A stretch of DNA of 64,000 bases from Ptiloglossa arizonensis. Its lineage: Eukaryota > Arthropoda > Insecta > Hymenoptera > Colletidae. A program made the position numbers and the translations under genes. Shown here piece by piece: positions 21,321 through 35,100 of the stretch. Location of the stretch: NCBI RefSeq assembly GCF_051014685.1, contig NW_027478397.1:1302001-1366000 (forward strand). The letters run 5' to 3'. The notes under the pieces were generated by a model. It had not been told where the DNA came from. It saw nothing but the letters and a program-made list of their open reading frames with translations, and made no database searches. How positions within the stretch are numbered: the stretch's first letter is position 1; every line of letters begins with the position of its first letter.

Positions 21321-23160
21321 TGATTACAATGGTGTGTGTGCTTTTCCCCTAGGCCGTTCCAGTTATTGGTTTCAAGTATCAGACTTGCGAAAATTTTGAT
21401 GGTTTCTCAACCATTCCTTAACTTCAAACTCCCATATCTCGCGAACGGATTGACGAGCTCGAGAAATTCCTGTTGCATCTGAAAGTAGAAACTCGCCCGA
21501 TTACAGAGGTATGTGCATTTTTCCCCTAGGTAATGGTAGTAATTGGTTTCGAGTATCAGACTTGCGAAAATTGTGGTGGTTTCTCAACCATTCCTTAACT
21601 TCAAACTCCCATATCTCGCGAACGGATTGACGAGCTCGAGAAGTTCCTGTTGCATCTGAAAGTATAAACTCGCCCGATTACAAAGGTATGTGTATTTTTC
21701 CCCTAGGCCATAGTAGTTATTGGTTTCGAGTATCAGACTTCCGAAAATTATGATGGTCTCACAACCATTCCTTAACTTCAAACTCCCATATCTCGCGAAC
21801 GGATTGACGAACTCGAAGAATTCCTGTTGCATCTGAAAGCAGAAACTCGCCCCATTACAGTGGTGTGTTCACTTTTCCCCTAGGCCATTCCAGTTATTGG
21901 TTTCATGTATCAGTTTTGCGAAAATTTTGATGGTTTCTCAAGCATTCCTTAACTTCAAACTCCAATATCTCGCGAACGGATTGACGAACTCGATTATTTC
22001 CTGTTGCTTCTGAAAGTAGAAAGTCGACCGATTACAATCGTGTGTGTACTTTTTCCCTAGGTCATTCCAAATATTCGTTTCTAGCATCAGAATTGCGAAA
22101 ATTTTGATGGTTTCTCAACCATTCCTTAACTTCAAACTCCGATACCTCGCGAACGGATTGGCGAACTCGAGAAGTTCCTGTCGCCTCTGAAAGTAGATAC
22201 TTGCCCGATTACAATGGTGTGTGTACTTTTCCCCTAGGTCATTCCGGTTATTCGTTTCTAGCATCAGACTTGCGAAAATTTTGATGGTTTCTCAACCATT
22301 CCTTAACTTCAAACTCCCATATCTCGCGAACGGATTGACGAACTCGAGAAATTCCTATTGCATCTAAAAGTAGAAACTCGCCCGATTACAAAGGTATGTG
22401 TATTTTTCCCCTAGGCAATGGTGGTTATTGGTTTCGAGTATCAGACTTGCGAAATTTGTGATGGTTTCTCAACCATTCCTTAACTTCAAACTCCCATATC
22501 TCGCGAACGGATTGACGAGCTCGATTATTTCCTGTTGCATCTGAAAGTAGAAGTTCGACCGATTACAATGGTGTGTGTACTTTTTCCCTAGGTCATTCCA
22601 GTTATTCGTTTCTAGCATCAGAATTGCGAAAATTTTTATGGTTTCTCAACCACTCCTTAACTTCAAACTCCCATATCTCGCGAACGGATTGACGAACTCG
22701 AGAAATTCCTGTTGCATCTGAAAGTAGAAACTCGCCCAATTACAAAGATGTGTGTACTTTTCCCCTAGGCCATTCCAGTTATTGGTTTCGAGTATCACAC
22801 TTGCGAAAATTTTGACGGTTTCTCAACCATTCCTTAACTTCAAACTCCCACATCTCGCGAACGGATTGACGAGCTCGAGAAGTTCCTGTTGCATCTGAAA
22901 GTAGAAACTCGCCCCATTACAATGGTGTGTGTACTTTTCCCCTAGGCCATTCCAGTTATTGGTTTCGAGTATCAGACTTGCGAAAATTTTGATGGCTTCT
23001 CAAGAATTCCTTAACTTGAAACTCCCATATCTCGCGAACGGATTGACGAACTCGAGAAATTCCTGTTGCATCTGAAAGTAGAAACTCGCCCGAAAACAAT
23101 GGTGTGTGTACTTTTCCCCTAGGCCATTCCTGTTATTGGTTTCGAGTATCAGACCAGTGA
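21321..23160 (+). repeat. Satellite monomers, no clear higher-order unit
   Basis: The monomers are related to the flanking units. The CTCGATTATTTCC variant appears near 21,985 and 22,525. A monomer with CCCGAAAACAATGG near 23,090 is shared with 33,176 and 39,370. No gene or insertion is visible. Confidence 0.7.
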
Positions 23161-25625
23161 AAATTTTGATGGTTTCTCAACCATTCCTTAACTTCAAACT
23201 CCCATATCTCGCGAACGGATTGACGAACTCGAGAAATACCTATTGCTTCTGAAAGTAGAATCTCGCCCCATTACAATGGTGTGTGTACTTTTCCCCTAGG
23301 CCATTCCAGATATTGGTTTCGAGTATCAGACTTGCGAAAATTTTGATGGCTTCTCAACCATTCCTTAACTTCAAACTCCCATATCTCGCGAACGGATTGA
23401 CGAACTCGAGAAATTCCTGTTGCATCTGAAAGTAGAAACTCGACCGATTACAATGGTGTGTGTACTTTTCCCCTAATCCATTCCAGTTATTGGTTTCGAG
23501 TATCAGACTTGCGAAAATTTTGATGGCTTCTCAACCATTCCTTAACTTCAAACTCCCATATCTCGCGAACGGATTGACGAACTCGAGAAATTCCTGTTGC
23601 ATCTGAAAGTAGAAACTCGACCGATTACAATGGTGTGTGTACTTTTCCCCTAATCCATACCAGTTATTGGTTTCGAGTATCAGACTTGCGAAAATTTTGA
23701 TGAGTTCTCAACCATTCCTTAACTTCAAACTCCCATATCTCGCGAACCCATTGACGAACTCGTGAAATTCCTGTTGTATCTGAAAGTAGAAACTCGTCCG
23801 ATTACGACGGTATGTGTATTTTTGCCCTAGGCCATTGTAGTTATTGGATTCGAGTATCAGACTTGCGAAAATTTTGATGGTTTCTCAACCATTCCTTAAC
23901 TTCCAACTCCCATATCTCGCGAACGGATTGACGAACTCGAGAAATACCTATTGCTTCTGAAAGTAGAACCTCGCCCCATTACAATGGTGTGTGTACTTTT
24001 CCCCTAGGCCATTCCAGTTATTGGTTTCGAGTATCAGACTTGCGAAAATTTTGATGGTTTCTCAACCATTCTTTAACTTCAAACTCCCATATCTCGCGAA
24101 CGGATTGACGAACTCGAGAAATACCTATTGCTTCTGAAAGTAGAATCTCGCCCCATTACAATGGTGTGTGTACTTTTCCCCTAGGCCATTCCAGATATTG
24201 GTTTCGAGTATCAGACTTGCGAAAATTTTGATGGCTTCTCAACCATTCCTTAACTTCAAACTCCCATATCTCGCGAACGGATTGACGAACTCGAGAAATT
24301 CCTGTTGCATCTGAAAGTAGAAACTCGTCCGATTACAACGGTATGTGTATTTTTGCCCTAGGCCATTGTAGTTATTGGATTCGAGTATCAGACTTGCGAA
24401 AATTTTGATGAGTTCTCAACCATTCCTTAACTTCAAACTCCCATATCTCGCGAACGGATTGACGAACTCGAGAAATTCCTGTTGCATCTGAAAGTAGAAA
24501 CTCGACCGATTACAATGGTGTGTGTACTTTTCCCCTAATCCATTCCAGTCATTGGTTTCGAGTATCAGACTTGCGAAAATTTTGATGGCTTCTCAACCAT
24601 TCCTTAACTTCAAACTCCCATATCTCGCGAACGGATTGACGAACTCGAGAAATTCCTGTTGCATCTGAAAGTAGAAACTCGACCGATTACAATGGTGTGT
24701 GTACTTTTCCCCTAATCCATTCCAGTTATTGGTTTCGAGTATCAGACTTGCGAAAATTTTGATGAGTTCTCAACCATTCCTTAACTTCAAACTCCCATAT
24801 CTCGCGAACCCATTGACGAACTCGTGAAATTCCTGTTGTATCTGAAAGTAGAAACTCGTCCGATTACGACGGTATGTGTATTTTTGCCCTAGGCCATTGT
24901 AGTTATTGGATTCGGGTATCAGACTTGCGAAAATTTTGATGGTTTCTCAACCATTCCTTAACTTCCAACTCCCATATCTCGCGAACGGATTGACGAACTC
25001 GAGAAATACCTATTGCTTCTGAAAGTAGAATCTCGCCCCATTACAATGGTGTGTGTACTTTTCCCCTAGGCCATTCCAGTTATTGGTTTCGAGTATCAGA
25101 CTTGCGAAAATTTTGATGGTTTCTCAACCATTCTTTAACTTCAAACTCCCATATCTCGCGAACGGATTGACGAACTCGAGAAATACCTATTGCTTCTGAA
25201 AGTAGAATCTCGCCCCATTACAATGGTGTGTGTACTTTTCCCCTAGGCCATTCCAGATATTGGTTTCGAGTATCAGACTTGCGAAAATTTTGATGGCTTC
25301 TCAACCATTCCTTAACTTCAAACTCCCATATCTCGCGAACGGATTGACGAACTCGAGAAATTCCTGTTGCATCTGAAAGTAGAAACTCGTCCGATTACAA
25401 CGGTATGTGTATTTTTGCCATGGCCATTGTAGTTATTGGATTCGAGTATCAGACTTGCGAAAATTTTGATGAGTTATCAACCATTCCTTAACTTCAAACT
25501 CCCATATCTCGCGAACGGATTGACGAACTCGAGAAATTCCTGTTGCATCTGAAAGTAGAAACTCGACCGATTACAATGGTGTGTGTACTTTTCCCCTAAT
25601 CCATTCCAGTTATTGGTTTCGAGTA
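23161..25625 (+). repeat. Six-monomer higher-order repeat with monomer gain and loss (1,062 bp)
   Basis: Monomer types recur in the order S (CGCGAACCCATTGACG, CTCGTGAAATTCC), T (CTTCCAACTCCC), P (AATACCTATTGCTTCTG, CCAGATATTGG), Q (CTCGTCCG, TATTGGATTCG) and R twice (CTCGACCG, CCCCTAATCC). S starts at about 23,744 and 24,806, exactly 1,062 bases apart. The copy to the left lacks Q, and the last copy ends after one R at about 25,625, so it holds five of the six monomers. Confidence 0.85.
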
Positions 25626-26540
25626 TCAGAACAGCGAAAATTTTGATGGTTCCTCAACCATTCCTTAGCTTCAAACTCCCATATCCCGCGAACGGATTGA
25701 CGAACAAGAGAAATTCCTGTTGCATGTGAAAGTAGAAAGTCGCGCGATTACAGCGGTATGTTTATTTTTCCCCTAGGCCTTTGTAGTTATTGGTTTCGAG
25801 TATCAAACTTGCGATAATTTTGATGGTTTCTCAAACATTCCTTATTTTCACACTTCCATATCTCGCGAACGGATTGACGAACTCGAGAAATTCCTGTTGC
25901 ATCTGAAAGTAGAAACTCGCCCGATCACAAAGATATGTGTGTTTTCCCCCTAGGCCTCTGTAGTTATTGGTTTCGAGTATCAGACTTGCGAATATTTTGA
26001 TGGCTTCTCAACCATTCCTTAACTTCAAACTCCCATATCTCGCGAACGGATTGACGAACTCGAGAAATTCCTGTTGCATCTGAAAGTAGAAACTCGCCCG
26101 ATTACAAAGGTATGTGTATTTTTGCCCTAGTCCATTGTAGTTATTGGATTCGAGTATCAGACTTGCGAAAATTTTGATGATTTCTCAACCATTCCTTAAC
26201 TTCAAACTCCCATTTCTCGCGAACGGATTGACGAACTCGAGAATTTCCTATTGCATCTGAAAGCAGAAACTCGCCCGATTACAAAGGTGTGTGTACTTTT
26301 CCCCTAGGCCATTCCAATTGTTGGTTTCGAGTATCAGACCAGCGAAAATTTTGATGGTTTCTCAAGCATGGCTTAACTTCAAACTTCCATATCTCGCGAA
26401 CGGATTGACGAACTCGAGAATTTCCTGTTGCATGTGGAGGTAGAAACTCGCCCGATTACAACGGTATGTGAATTTTTCCCGTAGGCCATTGTAGTTATTG
26501 GTTTCGAGTATCAGACTTGCGAAAATTTTGATGGTTTCTC
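25626..26540 (+). repeat. Satellite monomers, mixed
   Basis: This stretch holds the first clear CCTTATTTTCACACTTCC monomer of the window (about 25,845), a variant that becomes frequent toward the right end. It also has CATATCCCGCGAACGG and GCGCGATTACAGCGG monomers that recur at 28.5, 30.5, 36.1, 38.1, 42.3, 44.3 and 46.9 kb. Confidence 0.7.
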
Positions 26541-27870
26541 AACCATTCCTTAACTTCCAACTCCCATATCTCGCGAACGGATTGACGAACTCGAGAAATA
26601 CCTATTGCTTCTGAAAGTAGAATCTCGCCCCATTACAATGGTGTGTGTACTTTTCCCCTAGGCCATTCCAGTTATTGGTTTCGAGTATCAGACTTGCGAA
26701 AATTTTGATGGCTTCTCAACCATTCCTTAACTTCAAACTCCCATATCTCGCGAACGGATTGACGAACTCGAGAAATTCCTGTTGCATCTGAAAGTAGAAA
26801 CTCGTCCGATTACAACGGTATGTGTATTTTTGCCCTAGGCCATTGTAGTTATTGGATTCGAGTATCAGACTTGCGAAAATTTTGATGAGTTCTCAACCAT
26901 TCCTTAACTTCAAACTCCCATATCTCGCGAACGGATTGACGAACTCGAGAAATTCCTGTTGCATCTGAAAGTAGAAACTCGACCGATTACAATGGTGTGT
27001 GTACTTTTCCCCTAATCCATTCCAGTTATTGGTTTCGAGTATCAGACTTGCGAAAATTTTGATGGCTTCTCAACCATTCCTTAACTTCAAACTCCCATAT
27101 CTCGCGAACGGATTGACGAACTCGAGAAATTCCTGTTGCATCTGAAAGTAGAAACTCGACCGATTACAATGGTGTGTGTACTTTTCCCCTAATCCATTCC
27201 AGTTATTGGTTTCGAGTATCAGACTTGCGAAAATTTTGATGAGTTCTCAACCATTCCTTAACTTCAAACTCCCATATCTCGCGAACCCATTGACGAACTC
27301 GTGAAATTCCTGTTGTATCTGAAAGTAGAAACTCGTCCGATTACGACGGTATGTGTATTTTTGCCCTAGGCCATTGTAGTTATTGGATTTGAGTATCAGA
27401 CTTGCGAAAATTTTGATGGTTTCTCAACCATTCCTTAACTTCCAACTCCCATATCTCGCGAACGGATTGACGAACTCGAGAAATACCTATTGCTTCTGAA
27501 AGTAGAATCTCGCCCCATTACAATGGTGTGTGTACTTTTCCCCTAGGCCATTCCAGTTATTGGTTTCGAGTATCAGACTTGCGAAAATTTTGATGGCTTC
27601 TCAACCATTCCTTAACTTCAAACTCCCATATCTCGCGAACGGATTGACGAACTCGAGAAATTCCTGTTGCATCTGAAAGTAGAAACTCGACCGATTACAA
27701 TGGTGTGTGTACTTTTCCCCTAATCCATTCCAGTTATTGGTTTCGAGTACCAGACTTGCGAAAATTTTGATGAGTTCTCAACCATTCCTTAACTTCAAAC
27801 TCCCATATCTCGCGAACCCATTGACGAACTCGTGAAATTCCTGTTGTATCTGTAAGTAGAAACTCGCCCG
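26541..27870 (+). repeat. Further S/T/Q/R monomers of the 23-25 kb unit, rearranged
   Basis: The order is T, Q, R, R, S, T, R, S with no separate P. S monomers start at about 27,283 and 27,814, 531 bases (3 monomers) apart. The first lies 2,477 bases (14 monomers less one base) from the S at 24,806. The same building blocks in a shortened order suggest unequal exchange within the unit. Confidence 0.75.
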
Positions 27871-27984
27871 ATTACAACGGTATGTGTATTTTTGCCCTAG
27901 GCCATTGTAGTTATTGGTTTCGAGTATCAGACTTGCGAAAATTGTGATGGCTTCTCAACCATTCCTTAACTTCAAACTCCCACA

Positions 27985-28317
27985 TCTCGCGAACGGATTG
28001 ACGAGCTCGATTATTTCCTGTTGCATCTGAAAGTAGAAGGTCGACCGATTACAATGATGTGTGTACTTTTTCCCTAGGTCATTCCAGTGATTCGTTTCTA
28101 GCATCAGAATTGCGAAAATTGTTATGGTTTCTCAACCATTCCTTAACTTCAAACTCCCATATCTCGCGAACGGATTGACGAGCTCGATTATTTCCTGTTG
28201 CATCTGAAAGTAGAAGGTCGACCGATTACAATGATGTGTGTACTTTTTCCCTAGGTCATTCCAGTGATTCGTTTCTAGCATCAGAATTGCGAAAATTGTT
28301 ATGGTTTCTCAACCACT
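27985..28317 (+). repeat. Monomer doublet with CTCGATTATTTCC
   Basis: Two adjacent monomers share GAGCTCGATTATTTCC, AATGATGTGTGTAC and CCAGTGATTCG at an exact 177-base offset (TTATTTCCTG at 28,011 and 28,188). They differ at CACATC against CATATC. Confidence 0.85.
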
Positions 28318-31300
28318 CCTTAACTTCAAACTCCCATATCTCGCGAACGGATTGACGAACTCGAGAAATTCCTGTTGCATCTGAAAGTAGAAACTCGCCC
28401 GATTACAAAGGTGTGTGTACTTTTCCCCTAGGCCATTCCAGTTGTTGGTTTCGAGTATCAGACCAGCGAAAATTTTGATGGTTCCTCAACCATTCCTTAA
28501 CTTCAAACTCCCATATCCCGCGAACGGATTGACGAACTCGAGAAATTCCTGTTGCATGTGAAAGTAGAAAGTCGCGCGATTACAGCGGTATGTTTATTTT
28601 TACCATAGGCCTTTGTAGTTATTGGTTTCGAGTATCAAACTTGTGAAAATTTTGATGGTTTCTCAAACATTCCTTATTTTCACACTTCCATATCTCGCGA
28701 ACGGATTGACGAACTCGAGAATTTCCTATTGCATCTGAAAGCAGAAACTCGCCCGATTACAAAGGTGTGTGTACTTTTCCCCTAGGCCATTCCAGTTGTT
28801 GTTTCGAGTATCAGGCCAGCGGAAATTTTGATGGTTTCTCAAGCATGGCTTAACTTCAAACACCCATATCTCGCGAACGGATTGACGAATCCGAGAAATT
28901 CCTATTGCATCTGAAAGTAGAACCTCGCCCGATTACAATGGTATGTGTACTTTTCCCCTAGGTAATGGTAGTTATTGGTTTCGAGTATCAGACTTGCGAA
29001 AATTGTGGTGGTTTCTCATCCATTGCTTAACTTCAAACTCCCATATCGCGCGAACGGATTGACGAACTCGAGAAAATCCTGGTGCATCTGAAACCAAAAA
29101 CTCGCCCGATTACAACGGTATGTGTATTTTTGCCCTAGGCCATAGTAGTTATTGGTTTCGAGTATCAGACTTGCGAATGTTTTGATGGTTTCTCAAGCAT
29201 TCCTTAACTTCGAACTCCCATATCTCGCGAACGGATTGACGAACTCGATTATTTCCTGTTGCTTCTGAAAGAAGAAGTTCGACCGATTACAATCGTGTGT
29301 GTACTTTTTCCCTAGGTCATTCCAGTTATTCGTTTCTATCATCAGAATTGCGAAAACTTTGATGGTTTCTCAACAATTCCTTAACTTCAAACTCCCATAT
29401 CTCGCGAACGGATTGACGAACTCGATTATATCCTGTTGCTTCTGAAAGTAGAAGTTCGACCGATTACAATGGTGTGTGTACTTTTTCCCTAGGTCATTCT
29501 AAATTTTCGTTTCTAGCATCAGAATTGCGAATATTTTGATGGTTTCTCAACCATTCCTTAACCTCAAACTCCCATATCTCGCGAACGGTTTGACGAACTC
29601 GAGGAATTCCTGTTGCATCTGAAACTAGAAACTCGCCCCATTACAATGCTGTGTGTACTTTTCCCCTAGGTCATTCCAGTTATTCGTTTCTATCATCAGA
29701 ATTGCGAAATTTGTGATGGTTTCTCAACCATTCCTTAACTTCAAACTCCGATACCTCGCGAACGGATTGGCGAACTCGAGAAGTTCCTGTCGCCTCTGAA
29801 AGTAGATACTTGTCCGATTACAATGGTGTGTGTACTTTTCCCGTAGGTCATTCCGGTTATTCGTTTCTAGCATCAGACTTGCGAAAATTTTGATGGTTTC
29901 TCAACCATTCCTTAACTTCAAACTCCATTTCTCGCGAACGGATTGACGAGCTCGAGAAATTCCTGTTGCATCTGAAAGTAGAAACTCGCCCGATTACAAA
30001 GGTATGTGTAGTTTTCCCCTAGGCCTTTCTAGTTATTGGTTTCGAGTATCACACTTGCGAAAATTTTGATGGTTTCTCAACCATTCCTTAACTTCAAACT
30101 CCCATATCTCGCGAACGGATTGACGAGCTCGATTATTTCCTGTTGCATCTGAAAGTAGAAGGTCGACCGATTACAATGGTGTGTGTACTTTTTCCCTAGG
30201 TCATTCCAGTTATTCGTTTCTAGCATCAGAATTGCGAAAATTTTTATGGTTTCTCAACCACTCCTTAACTTCAAACTCCCATATCTCGCGAACGGATTGA
30301 CGAACTCGAGAAATTCCTGTTGCATCTGAAAGTAGAAACTCGCCCGATTACAAAGGTGTGTGTACTTTTCCCCTAGGCCATTCCAGTTATTGGTTTCGAG
30401 TATCAGACCAGCGAAAATTTTGATGGTTCCTCAACCATTCCTTAACTTCAAACTCCCATATCCCGCGAACGGATTGACGAACTCGAGAAATTCCTGTTGC
30501 ATGTGGAAGTAGAAGGTCGCGCGATTACAGCGGTATGTTTATTTTTCCCCTAGGCCTTTGTAGTTATTGGTTTCGAGTATCAAACTTGCGAAAATTTTGA
30601 TGGTTTCTCAAACATTCCTTATTTTCACACTTCCATATCTCGCGAACGGATTGACGAACTCGAGAATTTCCTATTGCATCTGAAAGCAGAAACTCGCCCG
30701 ATTACAAAGGTGTGTGTACTTTTCCCCTAGGCCATTCCAGTTGTTGGTTTCGAGTATCAGGCCAGCGAAAATTTTGATGGTTTCTCAAGCATGGCTTAAC
30801 TTCAAACTCCCATATCTCGCGAACGGATTGACGAATCCGAGAAATTCCTATTGCATCTGAAAGTAGAACCTCGCCCGATTACAATGGTATGTGTACTTTT
30901 CCCCTAGGTAATGGTAGTTATTGGTTTCGAGTATCAGACTTGCGAAAATTGTGGTGGTTTCTCAACCATTCCTTAATTTCAAACTCCCACATCGCGCGAA
31001 CGGATTGACGAACTCGAGAAATTCCTGGCGCATCTGAAACCAAAAACTCGCCCGATTACAACGGTATGTGTATTTTTGCCCTAGGCCATAGTAGTTATTG
31101 GTTTCGAGTATCAGAATTGCGAATGTTTTGATGGTTTCTCAAGCATTCCTTAACTTCAAACTCCCATATCTCGCGAACGGATTGACGAACTCGATTATTT
31201 CCTGTTGCTTCTGAAAGTAGAAGTTCGACCGATTACAATCGTGTGTGTACTTTTTCCCTAGGTCATTCCAGTTATTCGTTTCTATCATCAGAATTGCGAA
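28130..31300 (+). repeat. Two segments 11 monomers apart (about 1,946 bp)
   Basis: About 28,130-29,355 and 30,075-31,299 carry the same series of monomers: GGTCGACCG, AAGGTGTGTG, CATATCCCGCG, TTATTTTCACAC, CAAGCATGGCTTAAC, CATATCGCGCG or CACATCGCGCG, then GAAGTTCGACCG. The offset is 1,945-1,946 bases. The 29,355-30,075 gap is filled by CGATACCTCGCG and TCCATTTCTCGCG monomers. Copies differ by scattered single bases and small deletions, so this pair is older than the 32-44 kb pair. Confidence 0.8.
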
Positions 31301-32126
31301 ATTTGTGATGGTTTCTCAACCATTCCTTAACTTCAAACTCCGATACCTCGCGAACGGATTGGCGAACTCGAAAAGTTCCTGTCGCCTCTGAAAGTAGATA
31401 CTTGCCCGATTACAATGGTGTGTGTACTTTTCCCCTAGGTCATTCCGGTTATTCGTTTCTAGCATCAGACTTGCGAAAATTTTGATGGTTTCTCAACCAT
31501 TCCTTAACTTCAAACTCCCATATCTCGCGAACGGATTGACGAGCTCGAGAAATTCCTGTTGCATCTGAAAGTAGAAACTCGCCCGATTACAATGGTATGT
31601 GTAGTTTTCCCCTAGGCCTTTGTAGTTATTGGTTTCGAGTATCAGACTTGCGAAAATTTTGATGGTTTCTCAAGCATTCCTTAACTTCAAACTCCCATAT
31701 CTCGCGAACGGATTGACGAACTCGATTATTTCCTGTTGCATCTGAAAGTAGAAGGTCGACCGATTACAATGGTGTGTGTACTTTTTCCCTAGGTCATTCC
31801 AGTTATTCGTTTCTATCATCAGAATTGCGATAATTTTTGTGGTTTCTCAACCATTCCTTAGCTTCAAACTCCGATAGCTCGCGAACGGATTGACGAACTC
31901 GAGAAATTCCTGTTGCATCTGAAAGTAGAAACTCGCCCGATTACAACGGTGTGTGTACTTCTCCCCTAGGCCATTCCAGTTATTGGTTTCGAGTATCAGA
32001 CTTGCGAAAGTTTTGATGTTTTCTCAACCGTTCCTTAATTTCAAACTCCCATATCTCGCGAACGAATTGACGAACTCGAGAAATTCCTATTGCATCTGAA
32101 AGTAGAAACTCGCCCGATTACAAAGG
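31301..32126 (+). repeat. Satellite monomers between higher-order units
   Basis: These are type B and CTCGATTATTTCC monomers, plus one with CGATACCTCGCG and TCCTGTCGCCTCTG near 31,340. The latter is repeated at 37,185 and 43,380 in the next domain. No other content is seen. Confidence 0.7.
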
Positions 32127-35100
32127 TATGTGTATTTTTCCCCTAGGCAATGGTAGTTATTGGTTTCGAGTATCAGATTTGCGAAATTTGTGATGGTTTC
32201 TCAACCATTCCTTAACTTCAAACTCCGATACCTCGCGAACGGATTATCGAACTCGAGAAGTTCCTGTCGCCTCTGAAAGTAGATACTTGTCCGATTACAA
32301 TGGTGTGTGTACTTTTCCCCTAGGTTATTCCGGTTATTCGTTTCTAGCATCAGACTTGCGAAAATTTTGATGGTTTCTCAACCATTCCTTAACTTCAAAC
32401 TCCATTTCTCGCGAACGGATTGACGAGCTCGAGAAATTCCTGTTGCATCTGAACGTAGAAACTCGCCCGATTACAAAGGTATGTGTAGTTTTCCCCTAGG
32501 CCTTTGTAGTTATTGGTTTCGAGTATCACACTTGCGAAAATTTTGATGGTTTCTCAACCATTCCTTAACTTCAAACTCCCATATCTCGCGAACGGATTGA
32601 CGAGCTCGATTATTTCCTGTTGCATCTGAAAGTAGAAGGTCGACCGATTACAATGGTGTGTGTACTTTTTCCCTAGGTCATTCCAGTTATTCGTTTCTAG
32701 CATCAGAATTGCGAAAATTTTTATGGTTTCTCAACCACTCCTTAACTTCAAACTCCCATATCTCGCGAACGGATTGACGAACTCGAGAAATTCCTGTTGC
32801 ATCTGAAAGTAGAAACTCGCCCGATTACAAAGGTGTGTGTACTTTTCCCCTAGGCCATTCCAGTTATTGGTTTCGAGTATCACACTTGCGAAAATTTTGA
32901 CGGTTTCTCAACCATTCCTTAACTTCAAACTCCCATATCTCGCGAACGGATTGACGAGTTCGAGAAATTCCTGTTGCATCTGAAAGTAGAAACTCGCCCG
33001 ATTACAAAGGTATGTGCATTTTTCCCCTAGGTCATAGTAGTTATTGGTTTCGAGTATCAGACTTGCGAAAATTTTGATGGTTTCTCAAGAATTCCTTAAC
33101 TTGAAACTCCCATATCTCGCGAACGGATTGACGAACTCGAGAAATTCCTGTTGCATCTGAAAGTAGAAACTCGCCCGAAAACAATGGTGTGTGTACTTTT
33201 CCCCTAGGCCATTCCAGTTATTGGTTTCGAGTATCAGACCAGTGAAAATTTTAATGGTTTCTCAACCATTCCTTAACTTCAAACTTCCATATCTCGCGAA
33301 CGGATTGACGAACTCGAGAAATTCCTGTTGCATGTGGAAGTAGAAACTCGCCCGATTACAACGGTATGTGTACGTTTCCCCTAGGCCTTTGTAGTCATTG
33401 TATTCGAGTATCGCACTTGCGAAAATTTTGATGGTTTCTCAACCATTCTTTAACTTCAAACTCCCATATCTCGCGAACGGATTGACGAACTGGAGAAATA
33501 CCTATTGCTTCTGAAAGTAGAATCTCGCCCCATTACAATGGTGTGTGTACTTTTCCCCTAGGCCATTCCAGTTATTGGTTTCGAGTATCAGACTTGCGAA
33601 AATTTTGATGGCTTCTCAACCATTCCTTAACTTCAAACTCCCATATCTCGCGAACGCATTGACGAACTCGTGAAATTCCTGTTGTAACTGAAAGTAGAAA
33701 CTCGCCCGATTACAACGGTATGTGTATTTTTGCCCTAGGCCATTGTAGTTATTGGTTTCGAGTATCAGACTTGCGAAAATTGTGATGGCTTCTCAACCAT
33801 TCCTTAACTTCAAACTCCCATATCTCGCGAACGGATTGACGAACTCGAGAAATTCCTGTTGCATGTGAAAGTAGAAACTCGCCCGATTACAACGGTATGT
33901 GTATTTTTCCCCCTAGGCCTTTGTAGTTATTGGTTTCGAGTATCAGACTTGCGAATATTTTGATGGCTTCTCAACCATTCCTTAACTTCAAACTCCCATA
34001 TCTCGCGAACGGATTGACGAACTCGAGAAATTCCTGTTGCATCTGAAAGTAGAAACTCGCCCGATTACAATGGTATGTGTATTTTTGCCCTAGTCCATTG
34101 TAGTTATTGGATTCGAGTATCAGACTTGCGAAAATTTTGATGATTTCTCAACCATTCCTTAACTTCAAACTCCCATTTCTCGCGAACGGATTGACGAACT
34201 CGAGAAATTCCTGTTGCATCTGAAAGTAGAAACTAGCCCGATTACAAAGGTATGTGTATTTTTGCCCTAGTCCATTGTAGTTATTGGATTCGAGTATCAG
34301 ACTTGCGAAAATTTTGATGGTTTCTCAACCATTCCTTAACTTCCAACTCCCATATCTCGCGAACGGATTGACGATCTCGAGAAATTCCGGTTGCATCTGG
34401 AAGAAGAATCTCCACCGATTACAACGGTATGTGTATTTTTCCCCTAAGCCTTTGTAGTTATTGGTTTCGAGTATCAGACTTGGGAAAATTCTGATGGTTT
34501 CTCATGCATTCCTTAACTTCAAACTTCCATATCTCGCGAACGGATTGACGAACTCGAGAAATTCCTGTTGCATCTGAAAGTAGAAACTCGCCCGATTACA
34601 AAGGTATGTGTATTTTTGCCCTAGTCCATTGTAGTTATTGGATTCGAGTATCAGACTTGCGAAAATTTTGATGGTTTCTCAACCATTCCTTAACTTCCAA
34701 CTCCCATATCTCGCGAACGGATTGACGATCTCGAGAATTTCCTATTGCATCTGAAAGCAGAATCTCGCCCGATTACAACGGTATGTGTATTTTTCCCCTG
34801 GGCCATAGTAGTTATTGATTTCGAGTATCAGACTTGCGACAATTGTGATGGTTTCTCAACCATTCCTTAACTTCAAACTCCCATATCTCGCGAACGGATT
34901 GACGTACTCGAGAAGTTCCTGTTGCATCTGAAAGTAGAAACTCGCCCGATTACAAAGGTGTGTGTACTTTTCCCCTAGGCTATTCCAGTTATTGGTTTCG
35001 AGTATCACACTTGCGAAAATTTTGACGGTTTCTCAACCATTCCTTAACTTCAAACTCCCATATCTCGCGAACGGATTGACGAGTTCGAGAAATTCCTGTT

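Noticed and set aside
21584..21832. Bottom-strand 82-codon frame
   Set aside because: It is the monomer frame opened by a local variant removing the usual TGA. It is not a gene.
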